Shown piece after piece: positions 6,969-14,342 of a stretch of DNA of 20,905 bases. Positions within the stretch are counted from its first letter, which is position 1. The number at the start of each line of letters is the position of its first letter. The position numbers and the translations under genes are program-made. The notes beneath the pieces are model-generated. The model was not told where the DNA came from and ran no database searches. It saw nothing but the letters and a program-made list of their open reading frames with translations. The stretch comes from a virus: positions 1 to 20,905 of the IMG/VR virus record IMGVR_UViG_3300044971_004086, one strand, 5' to 3'.

Positions 6969-7753
6969 TGAAAAAGTTGTTGTTTTTGCCTCTAGCATTG
7001 CTAGTTGCATCTTGTTCTTTTGTCCCAAAATTCTATGCTCCCTCATCAATGCAGCCAGATGCCACAGTCAAAAAAGAGTTTGAAACTATTGGGGAGATAG
7101 ACGGTCCTCCAGTCGTAGTAGCTGTCTATTCCTATCTCGATAAAACTGGTCAAAGAAAGCCTAGTGATAACGTCGCTCATTTAAGCACTGCTGTCACACA
7201 AGGAGCTGATTCGTGGGTGATAAAGTCTCTTCAAGATGTTGGAAATGGAAAGTGGTTCAAAGTTGTAGAACGCGTGGGTTTAGACAACCTCATAAAAGAG
7301 AGACAGTTGATTAGAACAGCAAGAGAAGCATTTGAAGGTGAGAAGGCAAAAGAACTTAAGCCATTGCTGTTTGCAGGTGTGATTGTTGAGGGAGGAATTA
7401 TTAGTTACGACACAAACATCTCATCTGGAGGCATTGGAGCAAGATACTTGGGAATAGGTGCTTCTACACAGTATAGACAAGATGTCGTCACTGTATTCAT
7501 AAGAATGGTAAGTGTACAGACAGGCGAGATTCTTATCTCTACTGCAGTTCAAAAGACAATCCTAAGCTACAGAACACAAGCAGATGTGTTTAGATTTGTA
7601 GACATGGGCACAAAAGCAGTCGAAACTGAGGTTGGTCTTGCAATGAATGAACCAACAAACTATGCTGTAAAGGCTGCTATAGAACAGTCTGTTGTAGAGT
7701 TAATCAAAGAAGGTGAACGGAAGAAAATCTGGAAAAGAAAGGAAAACACATGA
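6968..7753 (+). CDS. csgG: CsgG-like outer-membrane curli secretion pore
   Basis: 261 residues, close to the E. coli CsgG length. A lipoprotein signal ends in VASC (C16), as expected for outer-membrane anchoring. Strong family blocks: VVVAVYSYLDKTGQRKP (49-65), WFKVVERVGLDNLIKERQLI (96-115), GGIGARYLGIGASTQY (154-169), TGEILISTAVQKTILSYRTQ (185-204) and the VFRF stretch that follows. CsgG forms a nonameric 36-strand barrel that exports curli subunits. In the loop matching the E. coli constriction (PYPASNF before STAV), this protein has PSDNVAHL, so the aromatic ring residues known there appear replaced. Coupled to csgF by TAATG and to the next gene by ATGA. Confidence 0.95.
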   Translation: MKKLLFLPLALLVASCSFVPKFYAPSSMQPDATVKKEFETIGEIDGPPVVVAVYSYLDKTGQRKPSDNVAHLSTAVTQGADSWVIKSLQDVGNGKWFKVVERVGLDNLIKERQLIRTAREAFEGEKAKELKPLLFAGVIVEGGIISYDTNISSGGIGARYLGIGASTQYRQDVVTVFIRMVSVQTGEILISTAVQKTILSYRTQADVFRFVDMGTKAVETEVGLAMNEPTNYAVKAAIEQSVVELIKEGERKKIWKRKENT

Positions 7754-8421
7754 TCAAAAACCTTTTAGTGGGTTGTTTGATTGGTTTGATGTCTAGTGCT
7801 GCACTTGCAACAGAAAGCGAAATCTATATCGAACAAACAGGAGAAGCTCTGACTCTTACAATTACACAACAGAATGGTGCTCTTAACAAGATAAACACCT
7901 CTATCAATCCTGCCATCATTAATGGTGACAACAACACAATCACTGTGATGCAGGATGGAGCAACAAACGTGTTGAATTTTGAGTTGAGAGGAAACACAAA
8001 CATTGTTGATCTAAAGCAAGAAGGTAACTCAAATACAATGGACTTAAAATGCAATGAAGGGGGAGCTTTCAATTGCACAGATGCAAACATCAAGTTCTAT
8101 GACATTGGTGACAACAATACTACTTCTGTTGTAGTGAAGCAAAATCAAATAACTGTTGATGCAACTATCACTGGAGACACGAACACAACAAACCTAACAA
8201 TGAATAGTCAGGGTGGCTCATTGACATTGACAGTGACTGGAAACACAAACACAACATCATTCAATCAATCCGGAGCTCCAGTCGTCCCACATTCTGCTGT
8301 TGTTTCACACACAGGAAACAACGGAACTCTGACGCTTGTTCAATCTGGTAATATTACTAAGACAATGAATGTGACGACAAATGGCAATAATCATACTTCT
8401 ACTATTACTCAGTCTGACTGA
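7750..8421 (+). CDS. Curlin-repeat protein (CsgA/CsgB-like fibre subunit)
   Basis: 223 residues with a Sec signal (cleavage likely after AALA, residue 20). The mature part is almost only Asn, Thr, Ser, Gly, Gln and Val, arranged in about seven units beginning [T/N/I/R]-G-[D/N]-[T/N]-N: GDNNTITVMQDGATN (59-73), GNTNIVDLKQEGNSN (81-95), GDNNTTSVVVKQ (120-131), TGDTNTTNL (141-149), TGNTNTTSFNQSG (163-175), TGNNGTLTLVQSG (188-200) and NGNNHTSTITQSD at the end. The N-x5-Q-x-G-x2-N spacing is that of curlin repeats, which stack into an amyloid beta-solenoid. Two cysteines (C101, C109) break the series and may form a disulfide loop. It is longer than CsgA. CsgG next door should export it. Whether it acts as major fibre or as nucleator is open. 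Confidence 0.8.
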   Translation: MIKNLLVGCLIGLMSSAALATESEIYIEQTGEALTLTITQQNGALNKINTSINPAIINGDNNTITVMQDGATNVLNFELRGNTNIVDLKQEGNSNTMDLKCNEGGAFNCTDANIKFYDIGDNNTTSVVVKQNQITVDATITGDTNTTNLTMNSQGGSLTLTVTGNTNTTSFNQSGAPVVPHSAVVSHTGNNGTLTLVQSGNITKTMNVTTNGNNHTSTITQSD

Positions 8422-9406
8422 AGCAAAGGCCAGTTCTATTGGTGAAATCATCCAACTGACTGGCCCAGCTCAGCTAGACAAAAAATCAGGGTCTTCTGTA
8501 GACGTATCAAAAGGGTCTCAAGTAGAATCGCTAGACACTGTTAGGACAGCTAGAGCAAGAGCCAACATTAAATTCAAAGACGAAACTCAAGTAGCAATTA
8601 CAGAGAACAGCAAGCTTATCATAGACGAATACATCTTTGATCCAAACAAAGGTGTAGGAAAGATGTCTATGAAGATAGCTCTTGGAACAGTTCGATATGC
8701 TTCTGGGGCAATTGCAAAAAACAACAACGAGAATATCAATATTCAGACTCCTGTCGCGACAGTGGGTGTCAGAGGAACATCATTCAGCATGACTGTTGAT
8801 GAGGTTGGCCAAAGTCTTGTGATTCTTCTTCCAAACAATGATGGAACGGTGGGTGAGATTAAAGTAGACACAGATGCAGGACAAGTAATCCTTAACAAAG
8901 CATTCCAATCGACGTTTGTCGCATCAAGTGAAAACAAGCCAGCCTCGCCTGTAATCCTAAACCTCAACGAATCCCAAATTAACAATCTTCTTATAGTTTC
9001 AAAGCCAGAGTCGGTAGATAAAGAAGAAGGTGGCTCACACTTTCTAAGAAACGATTTTCTAGAGTTTACAGAGTTAAACAAGACTGATCTAGACAAAGAA
9101 CTTCTTTTGTTTAATGAATTGGATATTAACAGGTTAGATGTCGATCTTCTTGCTAACGTTCTTGATGAGTTTGATAGTTCATCGGTTGGAAAGGTTGCTG
9201 GGTTCAATGCATCTACACAAATCAACACAATTCTAGAAGGGACAAACATCAAACTTGTGAGAGTGGTTAATGCCACAATGTCACTTAACATTGACAAAGA
9301 CAAGAACTACCAACTACACATAAATCAGGGTCAAGGAGACATCCCAGTTACAATTGGGGATGGTAATTCACCTTATCTGAACAACATAAGGATAATACAA
9401 AAATGA
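8381..9406 (+). CDS. Secreted FecR-domain protein
   Basis: 341 residues. A hydrophobic signal (IIILLLLLSLTEAKA) directs it to the periplasm. Residues 20-140 form a FecR domain: IQLTGPAQLD, SQVESLDTVRTARARANIKF, DETQVAITENSKLIID, IALGTVRYASG and the hallmark TPVATVGVRGTSFSMTV (123-139). There is no cytoplasmic or membrane part, unlike true FecR anti-sigma factors. The C-terminal ~190 residues are acidic, with leucine-rich DxL repeats (about 235-262), and of unknown fold. The start overlaps the curlin gene by 41 bases and the stop overlaps the cyclase start as ATGA. Secreted FecR-domain proteins are often encoded beside CHASE2 cyclases in bacteria, so it is probably the periplasmic partner or ligand of the next gene's sensor. 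Confidence 0.85.
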   Translation: MAIIILLLLLSLTEAKASSIGEIIQLTGPAQLDKKSGSSVDVSKGSQVESLDTVRTARARANIKFKDETQVAITENSKLIIDEYIFDPNKGVGKMSMKIALGTVRYASGAIAKNNNENINIQTPVATVGVRGTSFSMTVDEVGQSLVILLPNNDGTVGEIKVDTDAGQVILNKAFQSTFVASSENKPASPVILNLNESQINNLLIVSKPESVDKEEGGSHFLRNDFLEFTELNKTDLDKELLLFNELDINRLDVDLLANVLDEFDSSSVGKVAGFNASTQINTILEGTNIKLVRVVNATMSLNIDKDKNYQLHINQGQGDIPVTIGDGNSPYLNNIRIIQK

Positions 9407-11475
9407 GTTTCTTCACGTCTTGGAAGATCGTTGCTATTGTTCTACTTGGTCTTGTCGGATTGAGACTTCAGGATGGTTGGTTGGTCGAGACATTAAGACT
9501 AAAGACATTTGATTTCTATCAAATCTCTAAGAATCAAGACAAGAGTGATCAGATTTCAATTGTTGAAATAACGGACGATGACATTGATAATTTTGGCCAA
9601 TGGCCATGGCCTCGCGATAAAGTAGCATCAATTTTGGAAATGATGAAGATGTTCAAACCAGCTGCAATCGTCATGCCAATCATATTTTCGGAACCAGACA
9701 GATTTGGCAAAGACGAAGAACTTGCAGATGCACTAGAAGGAGTCATCATTGCACAAGCGCCATCAAACAAGGCTTCAAAGGTAGAAGGATCGCCAAGAGG
9801 AATTGCTATCGTAGGTCTTGATCCAAACAATTGGCTACAAAGTTTTGTTGGAATAGTACGCCCGCTCAAGATGTTTGAGGACAACGCAGCTGGTGTTGGC
9901 GTGCTTACCGCATCTGGTGAAATAGATGGTGTTGTTAGAAGAATTCCAATGGTTGTAAGAATAGGTGAATTAGACTCGCTTGTATCTCCAAAGATTTATC
10001 CTACACTGTCGCTTGAAGTCATTAGAACACTTGCTGGTGATCGTAGTTATCAAATGAAAGTTGGAATTAATGGTGTAGAATCAGTCAGAATTCCACAATT
10101 TGAAACAATCAATACAGACTCAAATGGTCGCGTTTGGATCAAGTACAACAAGGAGTTTGATAGAAGAACAATATTCCATATGGATGATATTGAAAACAAA
10201 GTAGTCATTCTTACAATTTCTGCAGAAGGATTGGCTACAAATGTACCTACACCATATGGTCTAAAGAATATTGCAGAAGTTCAAGCTGCAATGATTTCCA
10301 CATTAGTCAATGGCGATTCATTGACTAGACTTGATTACGCAGATGCATTGGAACTCGTTACTCTGACGATCATAGGTCTATTGTTCATTGTTCTTGTTCC
10401 AAGATTGATGATTTGGCAAACCATACCTTTTTATGTGGTTTCAGTTGCAGGAATCATTGGATTCTGCTTCTACATGTACGAAATGAATATTCTTTTTGAT
10501 TACTCATTTCCTTTATTTACAATTACTTTAGTCTTCTCATGGCTAGTATTCAATAACTTTGCAAGAGAGTTTAGACTAAAGCAACAGATTAAGAAGCAGT
10601 TTCAATCTTATCTTTCTAAGGAGCTAGTAGAGAAGCTTCAGAAGAATCCAAACTTGCTCAAGCTTGGAGGAGATAGCAGAGAGCTTTCTATTATGTTCAC
10701 TGATGTAAGAGGGTTTACTTCTATCAGCGAGCATTACGGAGACAATGTTCAGGGTCTCACAAACATAATGAATCGATACATGACTGCAATGACAGGAAAG
10801 ATTCTAGACAACTCTGGAACACTTGACAAGTACATTGGTGATGCTCAGATGGCATTCTGGAATGCTCCTTTGGATGACAAGCAGCATGCAAAGAATGCTG
10901 TCAAAACAGCTCTTAGCATGTTGGGAGATCTGGACGACTTTAACAAGAAGATTGCAGAGGAGGGCGTTCCTCCGTTTGGAATGGGCCTTGGAATCAACAC
11001 AGGTACGGTTGTTGTTGGCAACATGGGTAGTGATCAAAGATTCGACTACACGTGCTTAGGAGATGCAGTCAATCTAGCAAGTAGACTAGAAGGCCAGTCA
11101 AAACCTTATGGCGTAAGGATAGTGATTGGTCCTAAGACAGCTGAGTACGTTGCAGACGAGTACTTTATACTTGAACTTGATACAATTGCTGTCAAGGGCA
11201 AGAAGCAAGGTGTGAATATCTATACTGTACTTGGAACAATCAAAGAGATGGAGTTCTTGAACTATGTGCCATTCAGAGTAATGCACAACAATATGCTTGA
11301 TGATTATCGCTCACAAAAGTTTGGAAGCGCAATAATAACGTGTGAAAAATTAAAACGAGCATTCAATGGTGGAATGAAGTCATACTATCAAATGATGGCT
11401 GAAAGATGCGAAGAATACTTAAAGAATCCACCACCAGCTGATTGGGATGGAGTCTATAGAGCTACTTCAAAATGA
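9403..11475 (+). CDS. CHASE2-domain class III adenylate cyclase
   Basis: 690 residues. TM1 (about 8-22), periplasmic CHASE2 sensor (about 25-310, with VEITDDDIDNFGQWPWPR), three membrane helices (317-333, 340-358, 366-384), a linker helix, then a class III cyclase domain (425-605). Catalytic residues are present: metal-binding D434 (FTDVRGFTS) and D480 (DKYIGDAQMAF), adenine-selecting K476 and D548 (RFDYTCLGD), transition-state N557 and R561 (GDAVNLASRLEG). This predicts an active enzyme making cAMP from ATP. The C-terminal tail ends PPPADWDGVYR, as in many bacterial CHASE2 cyclases. The pattern of periplasmic sensor plus cytoplasmic catalysis fits signalling from the upstream FecR protein. 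Substrate assignment to ATP is inference from K476 and D548. Confidence 0.95.
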   Translation: MSFFTSWKIVAIVLLGLVGLRLQDGWLVETLRLKTFDFYQISKNQDKSDQISIVEITDDDIDNFGQWPWPRDKVASILEMMKMFKPAAIVMPIIFSEPDRFGKDEELADALEGVIIAQAPSNKASKVEGSPRGIAIVGLDPNNWLQSFVGIVRPLKMFEDNAAGVGVLTASGEIDGVVRRIPMVVRIGELDSLVSPKIYPTLSLEVIRTLAGDRSYQMKVGINGVESVRIPQFETINTDSNGRVWIKYNKEFDRRTIFHMDDIENKVVILTISAEGLATNVPTPYGLKNIAEVQAAMISTLVNGDSLTRLDYADALELVTLTIIGLLFIVLVPRLMIWQTIPFYVVSVAGIIGFCFYMYEMNILFDYSFPLFTITLVFSWLVFNNFAREFRLKQQIKKQFQSYLSKELVEKLQKNPNLLKLGGDSRELSIMFTDVRGFTSISEHYGDNVQGLTNIMNRYMTAMTGKILDNSGTLDKYIGDAQMAFWNAPLDDKQHAKNAVKTALSMLGDLDDFNKKIAEEGVPPFGMGLGINTGTVVVGNMGSDQRFDYTCLGDAVNLASRLEGQSKPYGVRIVIGPKTAEYVADEYFILELDTIAVKGKKQGVNIYTVLGTIKEMEFLNYVPFRVMHNNMLDDYRSQKFGSAIITCEKLKRAFNGGMKSYYQMMAERCEEYLKNPPPADWDGVYRATSK

Positions 11476-11580
11476 ACATTTGAATAATTGGAAGACAACA
11501 CCAAGAATTATTCCAAGGATGAATCCTATGAATAGTCCGCCCCACATGGCAACGATCATGTCTGATGTCTTATAGGTCAT
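11467..11580 (-). CDS. Possible 37-residue single-pass membrane peptide
   Basis: A short frame from the ATG at 11580, which overlaps the end of the upstream secreted-protein gene by 11 bases. It encodes MTYKTSDMIVAMW followed by a glycine-rich hydrophobic stretch (GGLFIGFILGIILGVVFQLF, residues 14-33) and ends in KCSF. No strong SD is seen (AAAGAAAG). Its last 9 bases overlap the end of the convergent cyclase gene. The clean N-in/TM design and the operon overlap argue for a real gene; the small size argues for caution. Confidence 0.45.
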   Translation of the reverse strand: MTYKTSDMIVAMWGGLFIGFILGIILGVVFQLFKCSF

Positions 11581-11893
11581 TTTCTTTCTTTTGAGTTATC
11601 TTGGTGTAGTCTTGTGAAATACTGATTAAGCAGCTGACTTCTTTGAAATTCTCAACAACTAGAAGTTCATCGTCCTTTAAAAGCAACAAAACGTACCCCA
11701 CTATCCTATCAGTATTATCAAGAACAATTGTAGATTTTCCTATGATTCTATAGTCATCTTTTTTCAGTTGCTCTAGTACTGTCCTTGTTTCACCACACAA
11801 CACCGGCTTTGGTCGCCACATCATCTCTTCTTGAGCGTGTGCTCTGGCGCCAAAAAGCGCCAGAGCTATTGCACATACTATAACGTTTTTCAT
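11570..11893 (-). CDS. Small secreted periplasmic protein, unknown
   Basis: 107 residues. A clear Sec signal (MKNVIVCAIALALFGARAHA, cleavage after residue 20) is followed by QEEMMWRPKPVLCGETRTVLEQLKK. Two cysteines remain in the mature part (CGET near the start and SCLIS near the end) and could form a disulfide. The pattern CG.T..vL..L......igkS with a later Cys resembles short secreted proteins of marine phages and bacteria, though I cannot name the family. Its ATG shares a base with the stop of the autotransporter-like gene (TAATG), so it is translationally coupled to it. A periplasmic helper or quality-control role for the outer-membrane protein is inference only. Confidence 0.7.
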   Translation of the reverse strand: MKNVIVCAIALALFGARAHAQEEMMWRPKPVLCGETRTVLEQLKKDDYRIIGKSTIVLDNTDRIVGYVLLLLKDDELLVVENFKEVSCLISISQDYTKITQKKENDL

Positions 11894-13794
11894 TAGAATA
11901 CAATCCTTATTTGCGCACCTATGATGTTATTTACCACACCATCTTTCTCTTGTACTGCATATTTTAGCAGAATAGATGCACTAGGATCAAATGAGTAGTT
12001 AAATCCCCCAAAGATAGTTTTGGTCTTTGTTGTTTCCAATACTCCCTCAACAACAGCCGTCAAGTCGTTTATTATTTCCTGTTCGTATCGCAATCCACCA
12101 TGACCAGAAGTGATAAAGTCCTTTCTAGCAGCATGATTGACTGCTGTTACAGAAGAACCACTTTCAAAAATGTTATTTCTATAGTCGTATTCAAATTTGA
12201 TCCCTGCAAAAGGTCTAAATCCATAATTATCTGGAGCATACACTCTATTGACAAACCAGACATCGTGGCCAGAAGTTTCTGCTGTGTTTGACAAACTTAA
12301 GTCGCGAATGAAATGATGAGTTTCAAACTCATTGTATGCTGTGCCGAGATTTGTCTTCAATAGCCAATCCTCATAAGACTTTAGCGCGAAGAAGTCTATT
12401 GAATACTTTCTAAGTTCACCACCAGACGCATCTCCTCTAAGATCAGTGACGCCAATGTTTAGCTGACCACCTAGCAATAAAGAATCGTTATACTTTTCTT
12501 CATATCCAATGCCAAAGACATTTGTCGTATACTTGTAAGTGTCCTTGGTACCAGATCGAAGAGAATAACCAGTCACATAGACTTGAGATTGCTTTGTAGG
12601 ATCACTTCTATTCGTAATCTTGTCATTTGCAACCTTGTTTCTTGATAGAGGATCTGTCAATGAGTTTTCATTTTGTAGAGTGCTAATCTTATCAAGCTTT
12701 GCAATTTGATCAATGCGTGTGCCAAAAACAGTGTTCACAGGAGTAGTTATTACTTCGTTTGTTGTTGAAGTTGCAGTCAAAACTTCATTAATTACCGATG
12801 TTGTTGTTACCGGCGATCCATTTACCGTAGTTGTGGAACCATCACTCCATGTCTGGATTGTAGATGGTGTTGTTACTGTTGTTGTTGTGATGGGTGTAGT
12901 GCTTGTGACTACAGTTGTGATTGGTGTTGTTGCAACAGTCGTAATGTTTCTGTTTACAGAAAGTATCTGCTCTCGTCTTGTTGGTGTAAGTGTTGTTGTT
13001 GAAACAGAGTTTGTTGTTCCTCGTGTACTTACACTTGTTGTAGTCGTTTCCCCACGGTTTGACAAGGAAGACACAGCGTCTGGGCCTGGGGCTGTGCTTA
13101 CAATTGTTGGTGATGGATTGCCTGCTGCTGCACCTTGAGCTGGTGTGGCAAGAGTTGTAAAACCTACATTACTAGGTATTGTGCACGATGCTACAGCAAT
13201 CGATGTGTCTGCGCATGGACCAGCATAAACACCAAGTTGCACAGAACTACCATTGCTTGTGTGGTTACCAGAAACTTCAAAACTTAATGTGTAAATTGTA
13301 TTCGATAGTAGGTCTATACCTTGGTAGATACCATCAAATGTTCCGACAGCACCATCATACCAGACACCACCATGTGATCCACCGATGTCTTGCCAAGTTC
13401 CTGCAGCTGCTGGATACGTTCCGTTCTGATACCAAACACCCCAGTTAGTAGGGGCTTGTATTGTGCCTGGTCCATTATTTGTCGTGATGCTGATTGCACC
13501 ACCAGAACTAAATCCTCCATTTGTAAGAAGATTTGTAGAAGATCCTGGAGCCGTCAGAGTTACATTATCAAACGTCCAAAAAGCAGGATCTTGTCTGAAT
13601 GCAAAACCAACGTAGTTTGAGCCAGAGATACTTGGGGTGAAAGAATACGAATAAGGCTGCCACGTGTTTGGCGTGTTATTCGTTACAATTCCAATATATC
13701 CACTTGGAAGAACTTGTGATAATGCAATTGATGTTGTTAGTAATGTGACAAAAAGTAGAAGGCTATTCAGTATCCTTCTTGTCTTTATTTGCAT
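11893..13794 (-). CDS. Autotransporter-like outer-membrane protein, lectin-like passenger
   Basis: 633 residues. Sec signal at 1-27; a beta-rich passenger (about 30-210) whose blocks TWQPYSYSF, FWTFDNVTLT, NLLTNGGFSSGG, FDGIYQGIDL and YTLSFEVSGNHTSNG resemble jelly-roll carbohydrate-binding folds; a Thr/Ser/Val-rich linker (230-355) with runs such as TTTTSVSTRGTTNSVSTTT; a short helix (RIDQIAKLDKISTLQNEN, 360-377) like the alpha-helix that sits in an autotransporter pore; and a C-terminal domain (about 400-633) of alternating amphipathic strands (VFGIGYEEKYNDSLLLGGQL, FRPFAGIKFEYDYR) ending in the outer-membrane signature ...QIRIVF with terminal Phe. Predicted to display its passenger on the host surface. 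It overlaps the upstream small membrane gene by 32 bases. The passenger ligand is unknown. Confidence 0.8.
   Translation of the reverse strand: MQIKTRRILNSLLLFVTLLTTSIALSQVLPSGYIGIVTNNTPNTWQPYSYSFTPSISGSNYVGFAFRQDPAFWTFDNVTLTAPGSSTNLLTNGGFSSGGAISITTNNGPGTIQAPTNWGVWYQNGTYPAAAGTWQDIGGSHGGVWYDGAVGTFDGIYQGIDLLSNTIYTLSFEVSGNHTSNGSSVQLGVYAGPCADTSIAVASCTIPSNVGFTTLATPAQGAAAGNPSPTIVSTAPGPDAVSSLSNRGETTTTSVSTRGTTNSVSTTTLTPTRREQILSVNRNITTVATTPITTVVTSTTPITTTTVTTPSTIQTWSDGSTTTVNGSPVTTTSVINEVLTATSTTNEVITTPVNTVFGTRIDQIAKLDKISTLQNENSLTDPLSRNKVANDKITNRSDPTKQSQVYVTGYSLRSGTKDTYKYTTNVFGIGYEEKYNDSLLLGGQLNIGVTDLRGDASGGELRKYSIDFFALKSYEDWLLKTNLGTAYNEFETHHFIRDLSLSNTAETSGHDVWFVNRVYAPDNYGFRPFAGIKFEYDYRNNIFESGSSVTAVNHAARKDFITSGHGGLRYEQEIINDLTAVVEGVLETTKTKTIFGGFNYSFDPSASILLKYAVQEKDGVVNNIIGAQIRIVF
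12745..13105 (-). repeat. Low-complexity Thr-codon tract encoding the passenger linker
   Basis: The coding strand of the linker is dominated by ACA/ACT/ACC threonine codons, seen on the plus strand as GTTGTT and GTGGTT-like runs. It encodes about 115 residues of mostly Thr, Ser and Val. Such tracts tend to vary in length and would also explain the spurious open frame on the opposite strand. Confidence 0.6.
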
Positions 13795-14023
13795 ATGTCT
13801 CCCTCATCATTAGAACGATGTTTATTTTTTGATTGAGTCTAATCAAATCATTGTCCAACATTCTAACGCGGTCGATCAATGCAATCAGGACTGTGTTTGC
13901 TTCAGATAACACAGGTTTGATTTCTGCTGTAGCCCATTTCCAAACGTAGAAAATCAAGTAACCCATACCGCCAGCAGCGACGATAGGAAATCCGTATTTG
14001 TTGATTAGTTGTACTATATCCAT
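13763..14023 (-). CDS. Small membrane protein, paralogue B of a tandem pair
   Basis: 86 residues. MDIVQLINKYGFPIVAAGGM leads into one membrane helix (about 12-30), followed by a charged amphipathic region ALIDRVRMLDNDLIRLNQKI (48-67). The plan (short helix, GFPI, glycine-rich TM, then D/N-R-x-x-x-x-x-x-D-I/L-x-R-I/L) is repeated in the gene just upstream (14026-14310). The size and layout recall YvrJ- or BhlA-type small phage holin-like proteins, but no family match is claimed. A good AAAGGA lies before the ATG at 14023. The end overlaps the autotransporter-like gene by 32 bases. Confidence 0.65.
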   Translation of the reverse strand: MDIVQLINKYGFPIVAAGGMGYLIFYVWKWATAEIKPVLSEANTVLIALIDRVRMLDNDLIRLNQKINIVLMMRETYANKDKKDTE

Positions 14024-14025
14024 GT

Positions 14026-14310
14026 TCAGTCCTTTCTTGCATCGTTTTTACCGTCAGCTCTTGCGAGTCTGTCGGTATCAGGTCTGACATGTAGTGCTGT
14101 TGAAATCAAAGTGTCAATTCTGACGATGTCGTGATTCATAGTCTTGACGCGATTGTCAAGAGCCATGATAATTCCACTCAATCCCTTCACTGAACTTTGA
14201 ACGCCGGCGAGAATAAACTTTAGCGTAAGAAAAACAAAGTATCCGCCTGCTATTGAAGATGCAATTGGAAATCCAACTTCCGCCACCAGCTTGAAGAATT
14301 CTGCTTCCAT
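14026..14310 (-). CDS. Small membrane protein, paralogue A of a tandem pair
   Basis: 94 residues. MEAEFFKLVAEVGFPIASSI leads into a membrane helix (about 14-36, AGGYFVFLTLKFILAGV), then ALDNRVKTMNHDIVRIDTLI (50-69) and a charged tail ending NDARKD. It shares GFPI, the glycine-rich start of the TM and the D-N/D-R-V-x-x-x-x-x-D-I/L-x-R pattern with the next gene. A GGGGGT SD precedes the ATG. It is the first gene of the minus-strand unit that ends in the small peptide at 11467. Possible roles are a holin-like pore, a membrane scaffold for the outer-membrane protein, or a tail-associated membrane protein; none can be chosen from the sequence. Confidence 0.65.
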   Translation of the reverse strand: MEAEFFKLVAEVGFPIASSIAGGYFVFLTLKFILAGVQSSVKGLSGIIMALDNRVKTMNHDIVRIDTLISTALHVRPDTDRLARADGKNDARKD

Positions 14311-14314
14311 GGTA

Positions 14315-14342
14315 TACCCCCATAATAGCGGTGACAGGGGTA
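14315..14342 (-). promoter_or_regulatory. Small hairpin over the ribosome-binding site of 14026-14310
   Basis: TACCCC (14315-14320) can pair with GGGGTA (14337-14342). On the minus-strand RNA this would cover part of the GGGGGT Shine-Dalgarno. There is no U-tract, so it is not a terminator. If transcription starts at the candidate promoter next to it (start near 14334), the distal arm is not transcribed and the site would be open; only read-through RNA could form it. Confidence 0.25.

Noticed and set aside
8743-9303. Minus-strand ORF of 186 codons
   Set aside because: It lies fully antisense to the FecR gene and has no domain features or ribosome-binding site.
11482-11513. Inverted repeat GAATAATT/AATTATTC as a terminator between the convergent operons
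   Set aside because: Eight A/T-rich pairs with a 16-base loop and no T-run on either strand; it lies inside the small membrane ORF.
12713-13138. Plus-strand ORF of 141 codons opposite the autotransporter linker
   Set aside because: It is the antisense of a threonine-codon tract and consists of Val-rich low complexity with no start signal.
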